Of a DNA stretch of 64,000 nt, positions 35,083 through 43,996 are shown in pieces. The stretch comes from an uncultured Gammaproteobacteria bacterium (GTDB taxonomy: Bacteria; Pseudomonadota; Gammaproteobacteria; GCA-002705445; GCA-002716945). Where the stretch lies: positions 148,340 through 212,339 of the forward strand of contig CAJQLO010000001.1 in the NCBI GenBank assembly GCA_905479195.1, written 5' to 3'. Each line of letters starts with the position of its first letter. Position 1 is the stretch's first letter. The notes under the pieces were generated by a model that was not told the origin of the DNA, did no database searches, and saw only the letters and a program-made list of their open reading frames with translations. The position numbers and the translations under genes are program-made.

Positions 35083-36336
35083 TTAGTTAAATTTTTTAAG
35101 ATTTTTCTTTACGAGTGGATGTTTTAATTTAGCATATTCAGGTAAACCATTTTTATATGGAGGGTAATTTTCTCCTTTAATTAAATTTTCAATATATTTT
35201 TTACATTTTGAAGTAATACCAAATTTATCCTCAGTAATAAATGATTTTGGTAGTATTTTTTCAATATTAGCTACATCTGATAGTTTTGCAGTACCAACGT
35301 CCCATTGATATGTTGACGTATTTTTCTTATTAATTGTGAGCATGACACCATTTATTTGAGATTTAGCAAAACTTAGGGCTTTATAACCAATAGCATAAGC
35401 TTGTTTAACATCAACATCCGAAGCAACATGTCTTGCGGCTCTTTGTAAATAATCTGAAACTGCCCAATGCACTTTATGTTTTAATTTATTAGTAATCATG
35501 TCAGCTAGCTTAGGGGCAACACCACCAAGATGTGCATGACCAAAACTATCTTTGCTATCGCTTGCAGCTATAAAATTATTCTTATTATCTTTAATCCCTT
35601 CAGAGGCAACTATTACACAGTAACCACATTTTCTAACAGTATCTTTAACTCTTGCTAAAAATTTTTTTTGATCAAATACTACTTCTGGGAATAGTATTAT
35701 ATGTGGAGGAGTATTTATTCCATTTTTTATTACACCAGCTGATGCAGCCAACCACCCTGCATGTCTACCCATCACTTCTAGTATAAATACCTTTGTTGAG
35801 GAGTTAGCCATGGATGCCACATCCAGGGAAGCTTCATATGTTGAGACAGCAATATATTTAGCAACAGAGCCAAACCCTGGACAGTTATCTGTTATGGGTA
35901 AATCATTATCTATTGTCTTTGGTAGACCAATACAGTTCACATTATAACCATTTGCCTTACAGTAATTTGATATCTTTAGTGTAGTATCTTGTGAGTCACC
36001 ACCTCCATTATAAAAAAAGTAACCTATATTGTGAGCCTTAAAGACATCAAGAATTCGCTGGAATTCTTTTTTATTTTTTACTGGGTCTTTTAGTTTTATT
36101 CTGCAGGACCCAAAAGCCCCTCCTGGAGTATGTATTAATTTTTTTAACTCACTCTTATTTTCTTTACTTATATCTATCAGTTCTTCATTCAGTGCTCCAG
36201 CAATTCCATTTTTGCCAACCAATAATTTTCCAAAAAAGGATTTATTTTTTGATAAAGCATCTATTAAACCAGCTGCCGTAGCATTAATTACTGGTGTAAC
36301 TCCTCCAGATTGAGCATAAAAAATATTTTTTTTCAT
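35083..36336 (-). CDS. pfp: Pyrophosphate-dependent 6-phosphofructokinase
   Basis: Reversibly phosphorylates fructose-6-phosphate with pyrophosphate. The phosphate-donor residues read NGGGDS, where ATP-PFK has GGDG, and the loop reads PKTIDND where ATP enzymes have PGTIDND; the Asp and Lys are the accepted marks of PPi use. The ending VMGRHAGWLA binds sugar phosphate. The start at 36336 (MKKNIFYAQSGG, 417 residues) leaves a 2-nt gap after the exonuclease gene; a start at 36375 would overlap it by 37 nt. The enzyme allows glycolysis and gluconeogenesis through one reversible step and is common in methanotrophs and thiotrophs. Confidence 0.92.
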   Translation of the reverse strand: MKKNIFYAQSGGVTPVINATAAGLIDALSKNKSFFGKLLVGKNGIAGALNEELIDISKENKSELKKLIHTPGGAFGSCRIKLKDPVKNKKEFQRILDVFKAHNIGYFFYNGGGDSQDTTLKISNYCKANGYNVNCIGLPKTIDNDLPITDNCPGFGSVAKYIAVSTYEASLDVASMANSSTKVFILEVMGRHAGWLAASAGVIKNGINTPPHIILFPEVVFDQKKFLARVKDTVRKCGYCVIVASEGIKDNKNNFIAASDSKDSFGHAHLGGVAPKLADMITNKLKHKVHWAVSDYLQRAARHVASDVDVKQAYAIGYKALSFAKSQINGVMLTINKKNTSTYQWDVGTAKLSDVANIEKILPKSFITEDKFGITSKCKKYIENLIKGENYPPYKNGLPEYAKLKHPLVKKNLKKFN

Positions 36337-36338
36337 TT

Positions 36339-37250
36339 TTAAGTCACCACCAATTTTTGAATATCTTTTGTCCATGAATTTCTTTGACTTTCCCTCATAC
36401 CCGTTTCTTTAAAAAAGCTATCAATTTTTTTTATATCTATCATGCTCCTCTCTAAATCTTTGAAATCCTTCTTTACATCATCTATATAGTCAAGTGTAGC
36501 TAACTTCTTAGAAAGATAAATAATTTTTTTATTTTCTTCAATAATTTTAATGAACCTATTATATTTTTTCCCTATCCTTGCGGGGATCGTTTGTAAATTA
36601 TTAATAATATTATCTAAAGTTTTGTATTCTCCCATTAAAGCTAATGCAGTCTTTTCCCCTAAACCAGGTGCGCCAGGAATATTATCTGCAGAATCGCCCA
36701 TAAGACCAAGATAATCTGACAAATCTTGAGGACTAAAATTTAACTTTTCTATTAGTTCTTCGTATGTAAACCTTTTATCTCCATAATTCCACCAAACATC
36801 ATTTTTGTGTATTAATTGATATAAATCTTTGTCATTAGTTAAAACTATATTATTAAGCTCTAACTTCTTTGTATTTTTAGCAATTGTATAAAGAATATCA
36901 TCTGCCTCATGAGTTTTACTCGCATTATTATCTAAACCCATCAAAGTTAAAAATTCTCGACATAATTTAAATTGTGCTTTTAATTCATCCGGAGCTTTTT
37001 CCCTTGTCTTCTTATAATCAGAATATATTTTATTTCTAAAACATGAACCAAGACTTTCATCAAAAGCAAAAGAAATATATTTAGGCTGATAATCATGTAG
37101 TAATCGGATAACAAATCCTGTGAACCCAAGGAATGCAGCTATTGATTCATAATTTTCAGTTTTAACCGGAGGGACAACAAACCAATATTTAAGAACAAAC
37201 CCAGTAGAGTCTACTAAAAATACATTATTAAGGAATTTTTTATTGAACAA
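36339..37250 (-). CDS. Stand-alone 5'-3' exonuclease (ExoIX/Xni-like FEN family)
   Basis: A 303-residue protein equal to the 5'-nuclease domain of DNA polymerase I without the polymerase. Acidic metal-site motifs are FLVDSTGFVLKYW near the N-terminus, AFDESLGSCFR, THEADDILY, TNDKDLYQL and LMGDSADNIPGAPGLGEKTA, the last with the helix-hairpin-helix. All Asp positions of site I and most of site II appear present, which suggests an active flap endonuclease. It overlaps the M48 peptidase gene by 11 nt. polA at 18.7 kb also has its own intact 5' nuclease domain, so the two may share primer removal or flap repair. Confidence 0.88.
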   Translation of the reverse strand: MFNKKFLNNVFLVDSTGFVLKYWFVVPPVKTENYESIAAFLGFTGFVIRLLHDYQPKYISFAFDESLGSCFRNKIYSDYKKTREKAPDELKAQFKLCREFLTLMGLDNNASKTHEADDILYTIAKNTKKLELNNIVLTNDKDLYQLIHKNDVWWNYGDKRFTYEELIEKLNFSPQDLSDYLGLMGDSADNIPGAPGLGEKTALALMGEYKTLDNIINNLQTIPARIGKKYNRFIKIIEENKKIIYLSKKLATLDYIDDVKKDFKDLERSMIDIKKIDSFFKETGMRESQRNSWTKDIQKLVVT

Positions 37251-38724
37251 TTTTAATTAAATCTCCAATTTTTAAACTACTATCTGGATAGTGTCCATTT
37301 AATAGTCTAAGTTTATCTATTGAATATTTTCCAAGTGGCGATGACTTTGCTAATGTTTGATATGTCATACCTTCTCTCACTCTAATTACCTTGATTCTTA
37401 GTCCTTTAGAATTTTCTACTTCACTGTCAGTCATTTTAGCAAATGTTTTAGTCATATCTTGCGATGCATTATCATTAGTTAGGTCAGATAGATTAGTTCT
37501 TATAATCCATACTTTTGGCTTAGTTTCACTATTATTAGTATCAAATATAGCCGTAAATCTTGAATAAGAAGAGCCAGTCATGCTTTCAGAATAATATAAG
37601 TGTGTATGGCCAGCAAGATTATTAAAGGAGAAGTCTTCAGAACTCAATAATTTATTTGTAGTCAAAAATGATGTCTTTTTTATGCCTTCTTTCAAATATT
37701 GTTCTGGAGTAAGACCATTTTCTAGATCATCAAGGAGTAATTCATCCATATTAAGTGTCATAGTATCTTTATCTTTTGTAAGGATTAATTGATCAGGTTC
37801 ATTTTTAAAAATCCAATCATCATTAATATTAAATTTAATAGCTAATACTGGATGATAAAAAATAGAGTTTTTAACATAACCTTCTTCGGGACTAGAGCCA
37901 TATACCGAACCATCCAAGAGCTTTAAAAATTTTTCTTTGTTACTTTTATTTTTTGAGTCCTGAGTTTTTAATTTACCTAAAGCATTTATTCTTCTATCAT
38001 GATCTGGATGCGTGGAAAAAACACCATGGTATCCAATATTGGGCTCCCGACCCTCTTCCTTAGCAATTTTCTTTTCAAGCTCATCTGAATTTTTTAGTGT
38101 TTTTAAAAAAGCTGTCATTGCTACCGGATCATAATCTGATTTCTCTAAGTAGTCTTCACCCAGTTGATCAGCTTCAAGTTCATACTTTCTTCCATATCCA
38201 CGATTGATAGCCACGTTTAATAAATTAAATGCGTTACCTGTTAGTTGGCCACCTGGTACATTAGCCTGGATTATTGATAATAATAGACCTGTAACTTGCG
38301 CTGTGCTCATTCCTCTGACTCCATGTCGTGCTGTTATATGGCCAATTTCATGACCAATTACTCCAGCAAATTCAGCTTCTGAATTAAAATAATTCAACAT
38401 TCCTCTATACATATATACATAGCCACCTGGAGTAGCAAATGCATTAAAGGTTGGGTCATCAATAAGAGTGAAATTCCATTTCAAATCAGGTCTATGACTT
38501 TTTTTTGCAATTGACTCCCCTAGCTTTTGAAAGTAATCATTTAATTCTTTATTTTTGATTATGTTATTTTCTTCTAAAATCTGCTTATGATATGAAGCAC
38601 CAATAGATATTTCTTGTTGCTCAGTTATGGTAACAAAATCTGGAATTCCTGAAACAGGATTAGTTGCACAACTACTAATTATGAGTAATATCATTAATGA
38701 AGAATATTTCATTAATATATTCAT
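37240..38724 (-). CDS. M48-family metallopeptidase lipoprotein with LysM-like C-terminus
   Basis: A periplasmic BepA/LoiP-like zinc protease. The lipobox IISSC places Cys at about residue 19 when the start is taken at 38724 (MNILMKYSS); the longer start at 38763 would overlap rdgB by 29 nt. The catalytic HEIGHITARH (HExxH) is followed by the Glu of ELEADQLG. The C-terminus (about 445-494) contains a LysM-like segment (EGMTYQTLAKSS...LNGHYPDSSLKIGDLIKIV). Relatives work in outer-membrane protein quality control, which is inferred here. 494 residues with this start. Confidence 0.88.
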   Translation of the reverse strand: MNILMKYSSLMILLIISSCATNPVSGIPDFVTITEQQEISIGASYHKQILEENNIIKNKELNDYFQKLGESIAKKSHRPDLKWNFTLIDDPTFNAFATPGGYVYMYRGMLNYFNSEAEFAGVIGHEIGHITARHGVRGMSTAQVTGLLLSIIQANVPGGQLTGNAFNLLNVAINRGYGRKYELEADQLGEDYLEKSDYDPVAMTAFLKTLKNSDELEKKIAKEEGREPNIGYHGVFSTHPDHDRRINALGKLKTQDSKNKSNKEKFLKLLDGSVYGSSPEEGYVKNSIFYHPVLAIKFNINDDWIFKNEPDQLILTKDKDTMTLNMDELLLDDLENGLTPEQYLKEGIKKTSFLTTNKLLSSEDFSFNNLAGHTHLYYSESMTGSSYSRFTAIFDTNNSETKPKVWIIRTNLSDLTNDNASQDMTKTFAKMTDSEVENSKGLRIKVIRVREGMTYQTLAKSSPLGKYSIDKLRLLNGHYPDSSLKIGDLIKIVQ

Positions 38725-38734
38725 TCTGCTTAAC

Positions 38735-39322
38735 TTATTTAACAAAATATTTTTGCAATTCATTTAATGCCTTTGCTCTATGACTAATTTTATTTTTTTC
38801 TTCTGAAGTAATTTGGGCAGAAGTTTTGTTATACTCAGGTAAAAAAAACAAAGGATCATATCCAAAACCATTTTCTCCAATAGGTTTTTCTGCTATGTAT
38901 CCACCCCATGATCCAGATGTAATAATTGGAAATGGGTCATCTGGGAATCTCATATAAACCATAACGCATCTATAACATGCCTTCCTTTTTTCATAAGGAA
39001 CATTTTTTAGTTCACTCAGAAGTTTTATATTATTCATTTCATTTGTGGCATTTTCACCTGAATACCTAGCAGATTTTATTCCTGGTCTACCGTTTAAGTA
39101 TTCAATCTCAATGCCTGAATCATCTGCGATTGATGCTAAACCTGTAATTACAGAGGCGCTTCTAGCTTTCAGTATTGCATTTTCAACAAAAGTAGAGCCA
39201 GTTTCTTCTACCTCTGGTATTTCAATATCATTGCAGGTCTTAAGTAGAATGCCTGTCCCATCTAGTATTTTCTTTATTTCTTTAATTTTATCTTGATTTT
39301 TTGAAGCTAGGATAATTTTCAT
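38735..39322 (-). CDS. rdgB: Non-canonical purine NTP pyrophosphatase (RdgB/HAM1)
   Basis: Removes ITP, dITP and XTP from nucleotide pools. The 195-residue product has the N-terminal LASKNQDKIKEI (5-16), the metal-site DDSGIEIEYLNGRPGIKSARYSG region split around residues 68-90, and the C-terminal GFGYDPLFF and SHRAKALNEL. All family residues look intact. It starts 68 bp from the divergent moaC. In Pseudomonas-type genomes rdgB sits next to metW; here it lies 5 kb from metW, so that block has been rearranged. Confidence 0.95.
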   Translation of the reverse strand: MKIILASKNQDKIKEIKKILDGTGILLKTCNDIEIPEVEETGSTFVENAILKARSASVITGLASIADDSGIEIEYLNGRPGIKSARYSGENATNEMNNIKLLSELKNVPYEKRKACYRCVMVYMRFPDDPFPIITSGSWGGYIAEKPIGENGFGYDPLFFLPEYNKTSAQITSEEKNKISHRAKALNELQKYFVK

Positions 39323-39390
39323 ATAGATTTTATAAGTTTATCATTCCATTATATACTGTAAAATTATAATAAAAATTAAACAATAAAGAT

Positions 39391-39858
39391 ATGAAGAAAA
39401 ATAATCACATAGACAGCGATGGCAATGTTCAGATGGTAGATATTAGCGATAAAGCCGTAACTCGCCGTAAAGCTATAGCTTCAGGTTATATAAGTTTAAG
39501 CGGGATAGCTTTGGACTCCATTAGAGGTGGCAATAAAAAAGGAGATGTATTAACAGTAGCTCAAATTGCTGGTATACAGGCTGCTAAAAATACTTCTACA
39601 TTGATACCTTTGGCTCATCAATTAAATATCATAAGTGTAAATATTAATTTTAAAATTAAAGAGGATAGGGTCGAGTGTATCTCTGAAATTACCTGTGATG
39701 GCAAAACAGGCGTAGAAATAGAGGCGCTATGCGCCACACAAGTATCTTTGTTAACTATTTATGATATGTGCAAGTACATAGACAAATCAATGGTAATATC
39801 TGAGATTAAATTAGTTTTGAAAGAAGGTGGAAAATCAGGATTATATGAGGCTAAGTAA
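39391..39858 (+). CDS. moaC: Cyclic pyranopterin monophosphate synthase MoaC
   Basis: Converts the MoaA product to cyclic pyranopterin monophosphate in molybdenum cofactor synthesis. The 155-residue protein has VDISDKAVTRRKAIASG (about 17-33), the catalytic QIAGIQAAKNTSTLIPLAHQL (about 58-78), the active-site Lys and Gly in DGKTGVEIEAL, and the Lys-Gly-Gly ending EGGKSGLY. No other moa gene is nearby. It is a stand-alone start of a + strand run and overlaps the AsmA-like gene by one nucleotide. Confidence 0.95.
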   Translation: MKKNNHIDSDGNVQMVDISDKAVTRRKAIASGYISLSGIALDSIRGGNKKGDVLTVAQIAGIQAAKNTSTLIPLAHQLNIISVNINFKIKEDRVECISEITCDGKTGVEIEALCATQVSLLTIYDMCKYIDKSMVISEIKLVLKEGGKSGLYEAK

Positions 39859-40667
39859 TGAAAAAAACATTGCTTAATTCTCTATATGTATTGGTCACAT
39901 TATCATCACTATTTTTTATATATCTTTTTTTTATATTTAATCCTAATGACTATAAGGACGAGATTACTAGCTATATCTCGTCTAAAACAAAATATGATTT
40001 TAGGTATAATGGTGAAATAGAGGCATCATATTATCCTAATATCAAGTTTCTAATGTCGGGTATACAAATTTTCAAGATCTCATCTGAGCCAAAAGACATG
40101 ATGATAGAAGTGTCGTCCATTGAACTCTCTTTATCATTAGAAAAATTAATAAATAGTATTATTGATGTAAATCATATAAAAGCATATGGATTGAAATATC
40201 ATGGTATTAATGCTGATGATATTTTAATAAAAACATATTCATTATCAAAGTTTTCATTATTTACTGGTTCTGGTAAAAAAATGACTAATGTTAAAAGTAT
40301 GTCCGCTAAGGCCAAGATAATTGGTGACAATATGAAGATAAGTAATATTTATATAGAAACTGAAATTATGGAAGCTAAAGGAAGTGGATTTATAAATTTG
40401 ATTACAAAAGAAGTAGAATTTAATTTTATTGGAAAAATTAAAAAATATGAAAACGTAATAAGCTTTTATCAGAATAATTATCCTAAAGAGTTAATGGATG
40501 AAGAGTTGCCAATAATGATTTCTGGACAATTAAATAATCTTTCGATGTCTATTGATTTAAGCCATGTAGTTATGCAGAAGATTGAGCCAATCAGAGAAAA
40601 AATAATAGATGAAATACAAGATAAAGTAATAAATGAGCTTCGAGATAAAATCAAGCTACCCTTCTAA
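39858..40667 (+). CDS. Short AsmA-like membrane-anchored protein
   Basis: A 269-residue protein with one N-terminal membrane span (about 8-27) followed by a beta-rich periplasmic part, with the AsmA N-terminal pattern: FNPNDYKDEITSYISSKTKYDFRYNGEIEASYYPNIKF. Full AsmA proteins have about 600-700 residues, so the repeating central beta region is mostly missing. The C-terminus ends in a charged helix. The position, overlapping mutY by 35 nt, is that of asmA in many gammaproteobacteria. A role in lipid transport or envelope assembly is assigned only from family resemblance. Confidence 0.7.
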   Translation: MKKTLLNSLYVLVTLSSLFFIYLFFIFNPNDYKDEITSYISSKTKYDFRYNGEIEASYYPNIKFLMSGIQIFKISSEPKDMMIEVSSIELSLSLEKLINSIIDVNHIKAYGLKYHGINADDILIKTYSLSKFSLFTGSGKKMTNVKSMSAKAKIIGDNMKISNIYIETEIMEAKGSGFINLITKEVEFNFIGKIKKYENVISFYQNNYPKELMDEELPIMISGQLNNLSMSIDLSHVVMQKIEPIREKIIDEIQDKVINELRDKIKLPF

Positions 40668-41703
40668 GAAGAAATCTTTAATTAGAAAAAATATCTTAGA
40701 TTGGTATGACATAAATGGAAGATCTGATCTCCCATGGAAAGGGCAGGATATATATAAAATCTGGATATCTGAGGTTATGCTTCAGCAAACACAAGTACAA
40801 TCAGTAATTCCATATTATAAAATGTTCATTGATAGATACCCAAATCTTGAGTCTCTATTTAAGGCAAGCCTTAATGATGTTATGAAAATATGGAGTGGAT
40901 TAGGTTTTTATAGAAGAGCAGAAAATATATATAAAACATCAATAATAATACAAGAAGAGTTTGATGGAGAATTTCCAAAAAATTACAATGATATATTAAG
41001 CTTGCCTGGAATTGGTAGAACCACTGCATCTGCAATCACTACTTTTAGTGGCAATGGTCGTTATTCAATTCTAGATGGTAATGTAAAAAGGTTTTTATCA
41101 AGATTTTTATCTGCAGAAGTTGATAATTCTGAATTAAATAGTTTATGGGAACTATCCCAATATTTATTATCAGACACTAGACCCTCAGACTTTATTCAAG
41201 CATACATGGATATTGGTTCATTAGTTTGTAAAAAATCTAAACCATTATGCTACGAGTGCCCGGTTAATAAGCAATGTAATTCATATCCATACCAGCCCTC
41301 AAATATTTCCAGTAAACCTAGGAAAATTAAAATTAAAGAGAAAAATATATGGTCATTAGTGGTTATAAATAATAAAGGACAGTTTTATCTCGAGAAAATC
41401 TCTTATGATAATTTATGGAAGGGCCTATATTCCTCACCAGTTTTTCATAATCAGTCAGATTTAATGGGCTGGACTGAATCTCATAAGATAAAAGCATATA
41501 TGGAATCTAATACCTGGAAGTTTACACATAAGCTATCTCACATCAAATTTACCTTTAATATAATATTATGTAATATCAAATACCATAAAAAGGTTAGCCT
41601 ATCTGATGATAATTGGTATAATCTATCAGACATTGATTTTGGGATACCCAAGTATCAAGATAAAATATTTAATCAATATAAGAGTATATATGACTATAAT
41701 TAA
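40633..41703 (+). CDS. mutY: Adenine DNA glycosylase MutY
   Basis: Removes adenine mispaired with 8-oxoguanine. The 356 residues hold the catalytic Glu in WISEVMLQQTQV (about 46-57), the helix-hairpin-helix LPGIGRTTASA (about 126-136), the catalytic Asp in LDGNVKRF (about 149-156), a [4Fe-4S] loop with C-x6-C-x2-C-x5-C (CKKSKPLCYECPVNKQC near 199-215), and a C-terminal NUDIX-like recognition domain. The start overlaps the AsmA-like gene by 35 nt and the end overlaps yggX by 14 nt, a gammaproteobacterial arrangement. Confidence 0.95.
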   Translation: MSFEIKSSYPSKKKSLIRKNILDWYDINGRSDLPWKGQDIYKIWISEVMLQQTQVQSVIPYYKMFIDRYPNLESLFKASLNDVMKIWSGLGFYRRAENIYKTSIIIQEEFDGEFPKNYNDILSLPGIGRTTASAITTFSGNGRYSILDGNVKRFLSRFLSAEVDNSELNSLWELSQYLLSDTRPSDFIQAYMDIGSLVCKKSKPLCYECPVNKQCNSYPYQPSNISSKPRKIKIKEKNIWSLVVINNKGQFYLEKISYDNLWKGLYSSPVFHNQSDLMGWTESHKIKAYMESNTWKFTHKLSHIKFTFNIILCNIKYHKKVSLSDDNWYNLSDIDFGIPKYQDKIFNQYKSIYDYN

Positions 41704-41959
41704 TTGTTTAAAATTAAAAAAAGAATCTGAAGCATTAGATTATCAACCATATCCCGGCGATGTTGGTATTAAAATAATGGAGAATATCTCTGCTGAAGCT
41801 TGGAAGATGTGGATGGCTCATCAAACAATGTTAATTAATGAAATGAGATTAACACCGGTGGATCCAAAATCTAGAAAGTTTCTTGAAGAAGAGATGGAAA
41901 AATTTCTTTTTGGCGATGGTTCTGATGCGCCCGAGGGGTTCGTACCAGAAAAAAAATAA
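41690..41959 (+). CDS. yggX: Fe(2+)-trafficking / oxidative damage protection protein YggX
   Basis: Small protein linked to iron-sulfur cluster protection and iron handling. With the start at 41690 the 89-residue product aligns directly with E. coli YggX: NCLKLKKESEALDYQPYPG at the N-terminus with the conserved Cys6, then AWKMWMAHQTMLINE and the LEEEMEKFLFG ending. The frame is open further upstream to 41606 but that part lies inside mutY. It overlaps the mutY end by 14 nt; tRNA-Phe begins 7 nt after its stop. Confidence 0.95.
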   Translation: MTIINCLKLKKESEALDYQPYPGDVGIKIMENISAEAWKMWMAHQTMLINEMRLTPVDPKSRKFLEEEMEKFLFGDGSDAPEGFVPEKK

Positions 41960-41966
41960 TATTGAA

Positions 41967-42039
<73 letters not shown>

Positions 42040-42047
42040 TAAAATAT

Positions 42048-43607
42048 ATGAACCAAATAAATACAAATGAATTATTAAATAGAGCTCTTGCTCTTCATCA
42101 TCAAAGAAAGTTTGAAGAAGCTGATGCTATTTATCTAATGGTGATAGAGAATGATGATGCTAATTTTCAAGCTAATCATCTCCATGGATGTATTCTCTCC
42201 CAAAAATTAAAACATGAAGAAGCAATACCTTACTTTTTAAAAGCAGTCAAAATAAATCCTGATAACTATGAAGTAAATAATAATTTAGGAATAGCTTACA
42301 AGCGTTTAAAAAGTCAAACTGAATCAGAAAAATATTTTAATAAAGCTATATTAATAGATAATAAGAATTATAAAGCATTTTTTAATTGTGCTAATTTGTA
42401 TATAGATAGCTCCAGATATCTAGATGCTTTGGAATATCTTGAGATTGCCTCTAAGGTAAATACTTTGTTTGCTGAAGCTCCACAAAGAATAGGAGAGGTA
42501 TATCAGTATATGTTTCAAGATGATAGAGATATTGAACATTTAGAAAAATCTAAATATTGGTTTCTACAAGCCATAGAAAAAGATCCAAATTATATCGAGT
42601 CATATTTAATGCTAGGCATGAGTTATTTATGGTTAGGAAATATCTCTAAAGCAGATGAATTGTTTAAAAAAGTATTGAAACTAAATCATTCTAAGGATGC
42701 CTATGTAAATAACTATATTGATAAGTATCTTTCTAACATAGAATCATTGACTACTCTTATAAAGCATGAATTTGAACAACTAACATATATTGATAATGAT
42801 ACAGATGGGATTAGAAATCCTAAGTTTACAAAAAAATATTATGATTCATTAAAAAAATTATATGAAAAAGTACAAGAAGATTCTTTGAGTTTAAAAGATA
42901 TTACGACTGAGATTCAAAAGGATATTTTTAAAGTATTATATAACAAGGCTCCTAAAGATTATTCAGCTAATCTTTTGAATACAGAAAACAATATATCTTC
43001 ATTAGAGTCTAAGTATTTAAATAGTGATCCTGAAATATTAGTAATTGATAATTTTTTAAGTAGTAATGCTTTGAAAGAACTTCAGTATTTTTGCAGAAAT
43101 GCCAATATTTTTAAGTACTCATATCCGAGTGGTTATGTTGCAGCATTTTTATCAAAAGGACTTTCGAATCAATTTATACTTAAGTTAAGCGAAGATCTCC
43201 GTTTAACTTATAAAAATATTTTTAAAGAGTTAAGACTTACACAGGCTTGGATATTTAAATATGACAGCAAAAAAAAGGGAACGAATATTCATGCTGATCA
43301 AGCTGCAGTAAATGTTAATTTTTGGATTACACCAGAAATAGGGAATCAGGATAAGAGTAAAGGTGGTTTAAAAATATGGAATAAATTACCCCCTAAAGAA
43401 TCAAGCTTTGATTCTTATAATAGTTTAGCCAGTGCGCCAGGAATCCTAAAAATGCTTAATGATAACAATATTAGTAATAAGGTTATTCCATACAAGGAAA
43501 ATCGAGCTGTAATATTTAATTCACAATTATATCATGCAACTGATAATTTTAGCTTTGAAGAATCCTATGAAAATAGGCGTATTAATATTACTTTTTTATA
43601 TGATTAA
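42048..43607 (+). CDS. TPR protein with C-terminal 2-oxoglutarate/Fe(II)-oxygenase-like domain
   Basis: A 519-residue protein. The first about 235 residues form six or so tetratricopeptide repeats (LNRALALHHQRKFEEADAIY, then similar helical pairs). From about 335 the sequence resembles a double-stranded beta-helix oxygenase: H415-A-D417 as the HxD motif, H496 in QLYHATD as the distal His, and R510/R511 in RRINIT as a possible 2-oxoglutarate ligand. The substrate is unknown; TPR-linked oxygenases often modify proteins. The start at 42048 is fixed by the tRNA gene, since the upstream continuation of the frame runs through the tRNA. Confidence 0.78.
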   Translation: MNQINTNELLNRALALHHQRKFEEADAIYLMVIENDDANFQANHLHGCILSQKLKHEEAIPYFLKAVKINPDNYEVNNNLGIAYKRLKSQTESEKYFNKAILIDNKNYKAFFNCANLYIDSSRYLDALEYLEIASKVNTLFAEAPQRIGEVYQYMFQDDRDIEHLEKSKYWFLQAIEKDPNYIESYLMLGMSYLWLGNISKADELFKKVLKLNHSKDAYVNNYIDKYLSNIESLTTLIKHEFEQLTYIDNDTDGIRNPKFTKKYYDSLKKLYEKVQEDSLSLKDITTEIQKDIFKVLYNKAPKDYSANLLNTENNISSLESKYLNSDPEILVIDNFLSSNALKELQYFCRNANIFKYSYPSGYVAAFLSKGLSNQFILKLSEDLRLTYKNIFKELRLTQAWIFKYDSKKKGTNIHADQAAVNVNFWITPEIGNQDKSKGGLKIWNKLPPKESSFDSYNSLASAPGILKMLNDNNISNKVIPYKENRAVIFNSQLYHATDNFSFEESYENRRINITFLYD

Positions 43608-43660
43608 TATATTTGCATTGATTACTTTAAATCTAACCCTATCGGACATATAATGTAGTT

Positions 43661-43990
43661 ATGGATACTCCGTTAAAACAAAAGGCAGAATTTAGACTAG
43701 GTCAAATAGTTTCTCACTCAAAATTTAGATATAGAGGAGTTATTGTTGATGCTGATCCATACTTCCAAGGCACAGATGAATGGTATGAAAACGTAGCAAA
43801 ATCGAAACCTGCTAAAAATAAACCCTGGTATCATGTTCTGGTCCATGGCCAAGGAAATGAGACATATGTTGCTGAGGGTAATCTTTTAAGTGATGAAAAT
43901 ACTGACCCAATAGACCATCCATTTGTAGAAGTCTTTTTCAATGAATATGATAATAGCGGCTCATACTCTCTTAAACAGAATTTCAACTAA
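43661..43990 (+). CDS. hspQ: Heat shock protein HspQ (YccV-like)
   Basis: Hemimethylated-DNA-binding/HspQ fold protein; in enterobacteria HspQ is an adaptor and activator of Lon proteolysis. The 109-residue product has the family blocks FRLGQIVSHSKFRYRGVI (12-29), VDADPYFQGTDEWY (30-43) and KPWYHVLVHGQGNETYVAEGNL. It is closely followed (6 nt) by the TerB-family gene on the same strand. I cannot tell from sequence whether Lon-adaptor or DNA-binding activity applies. Confidence 0.93.
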   Translation: MDTPLKQKAEFRLGQIVSHSKFRYRGVIVDADPYFQGTDEWYENVAKSKPAKNKPWYHVLVHGQGNETYVAEGNLLSDENTDPIDHPFVEVFFNEYDNSGSYSLKQNFN

Positions 43991-43996
43991 CATTTT

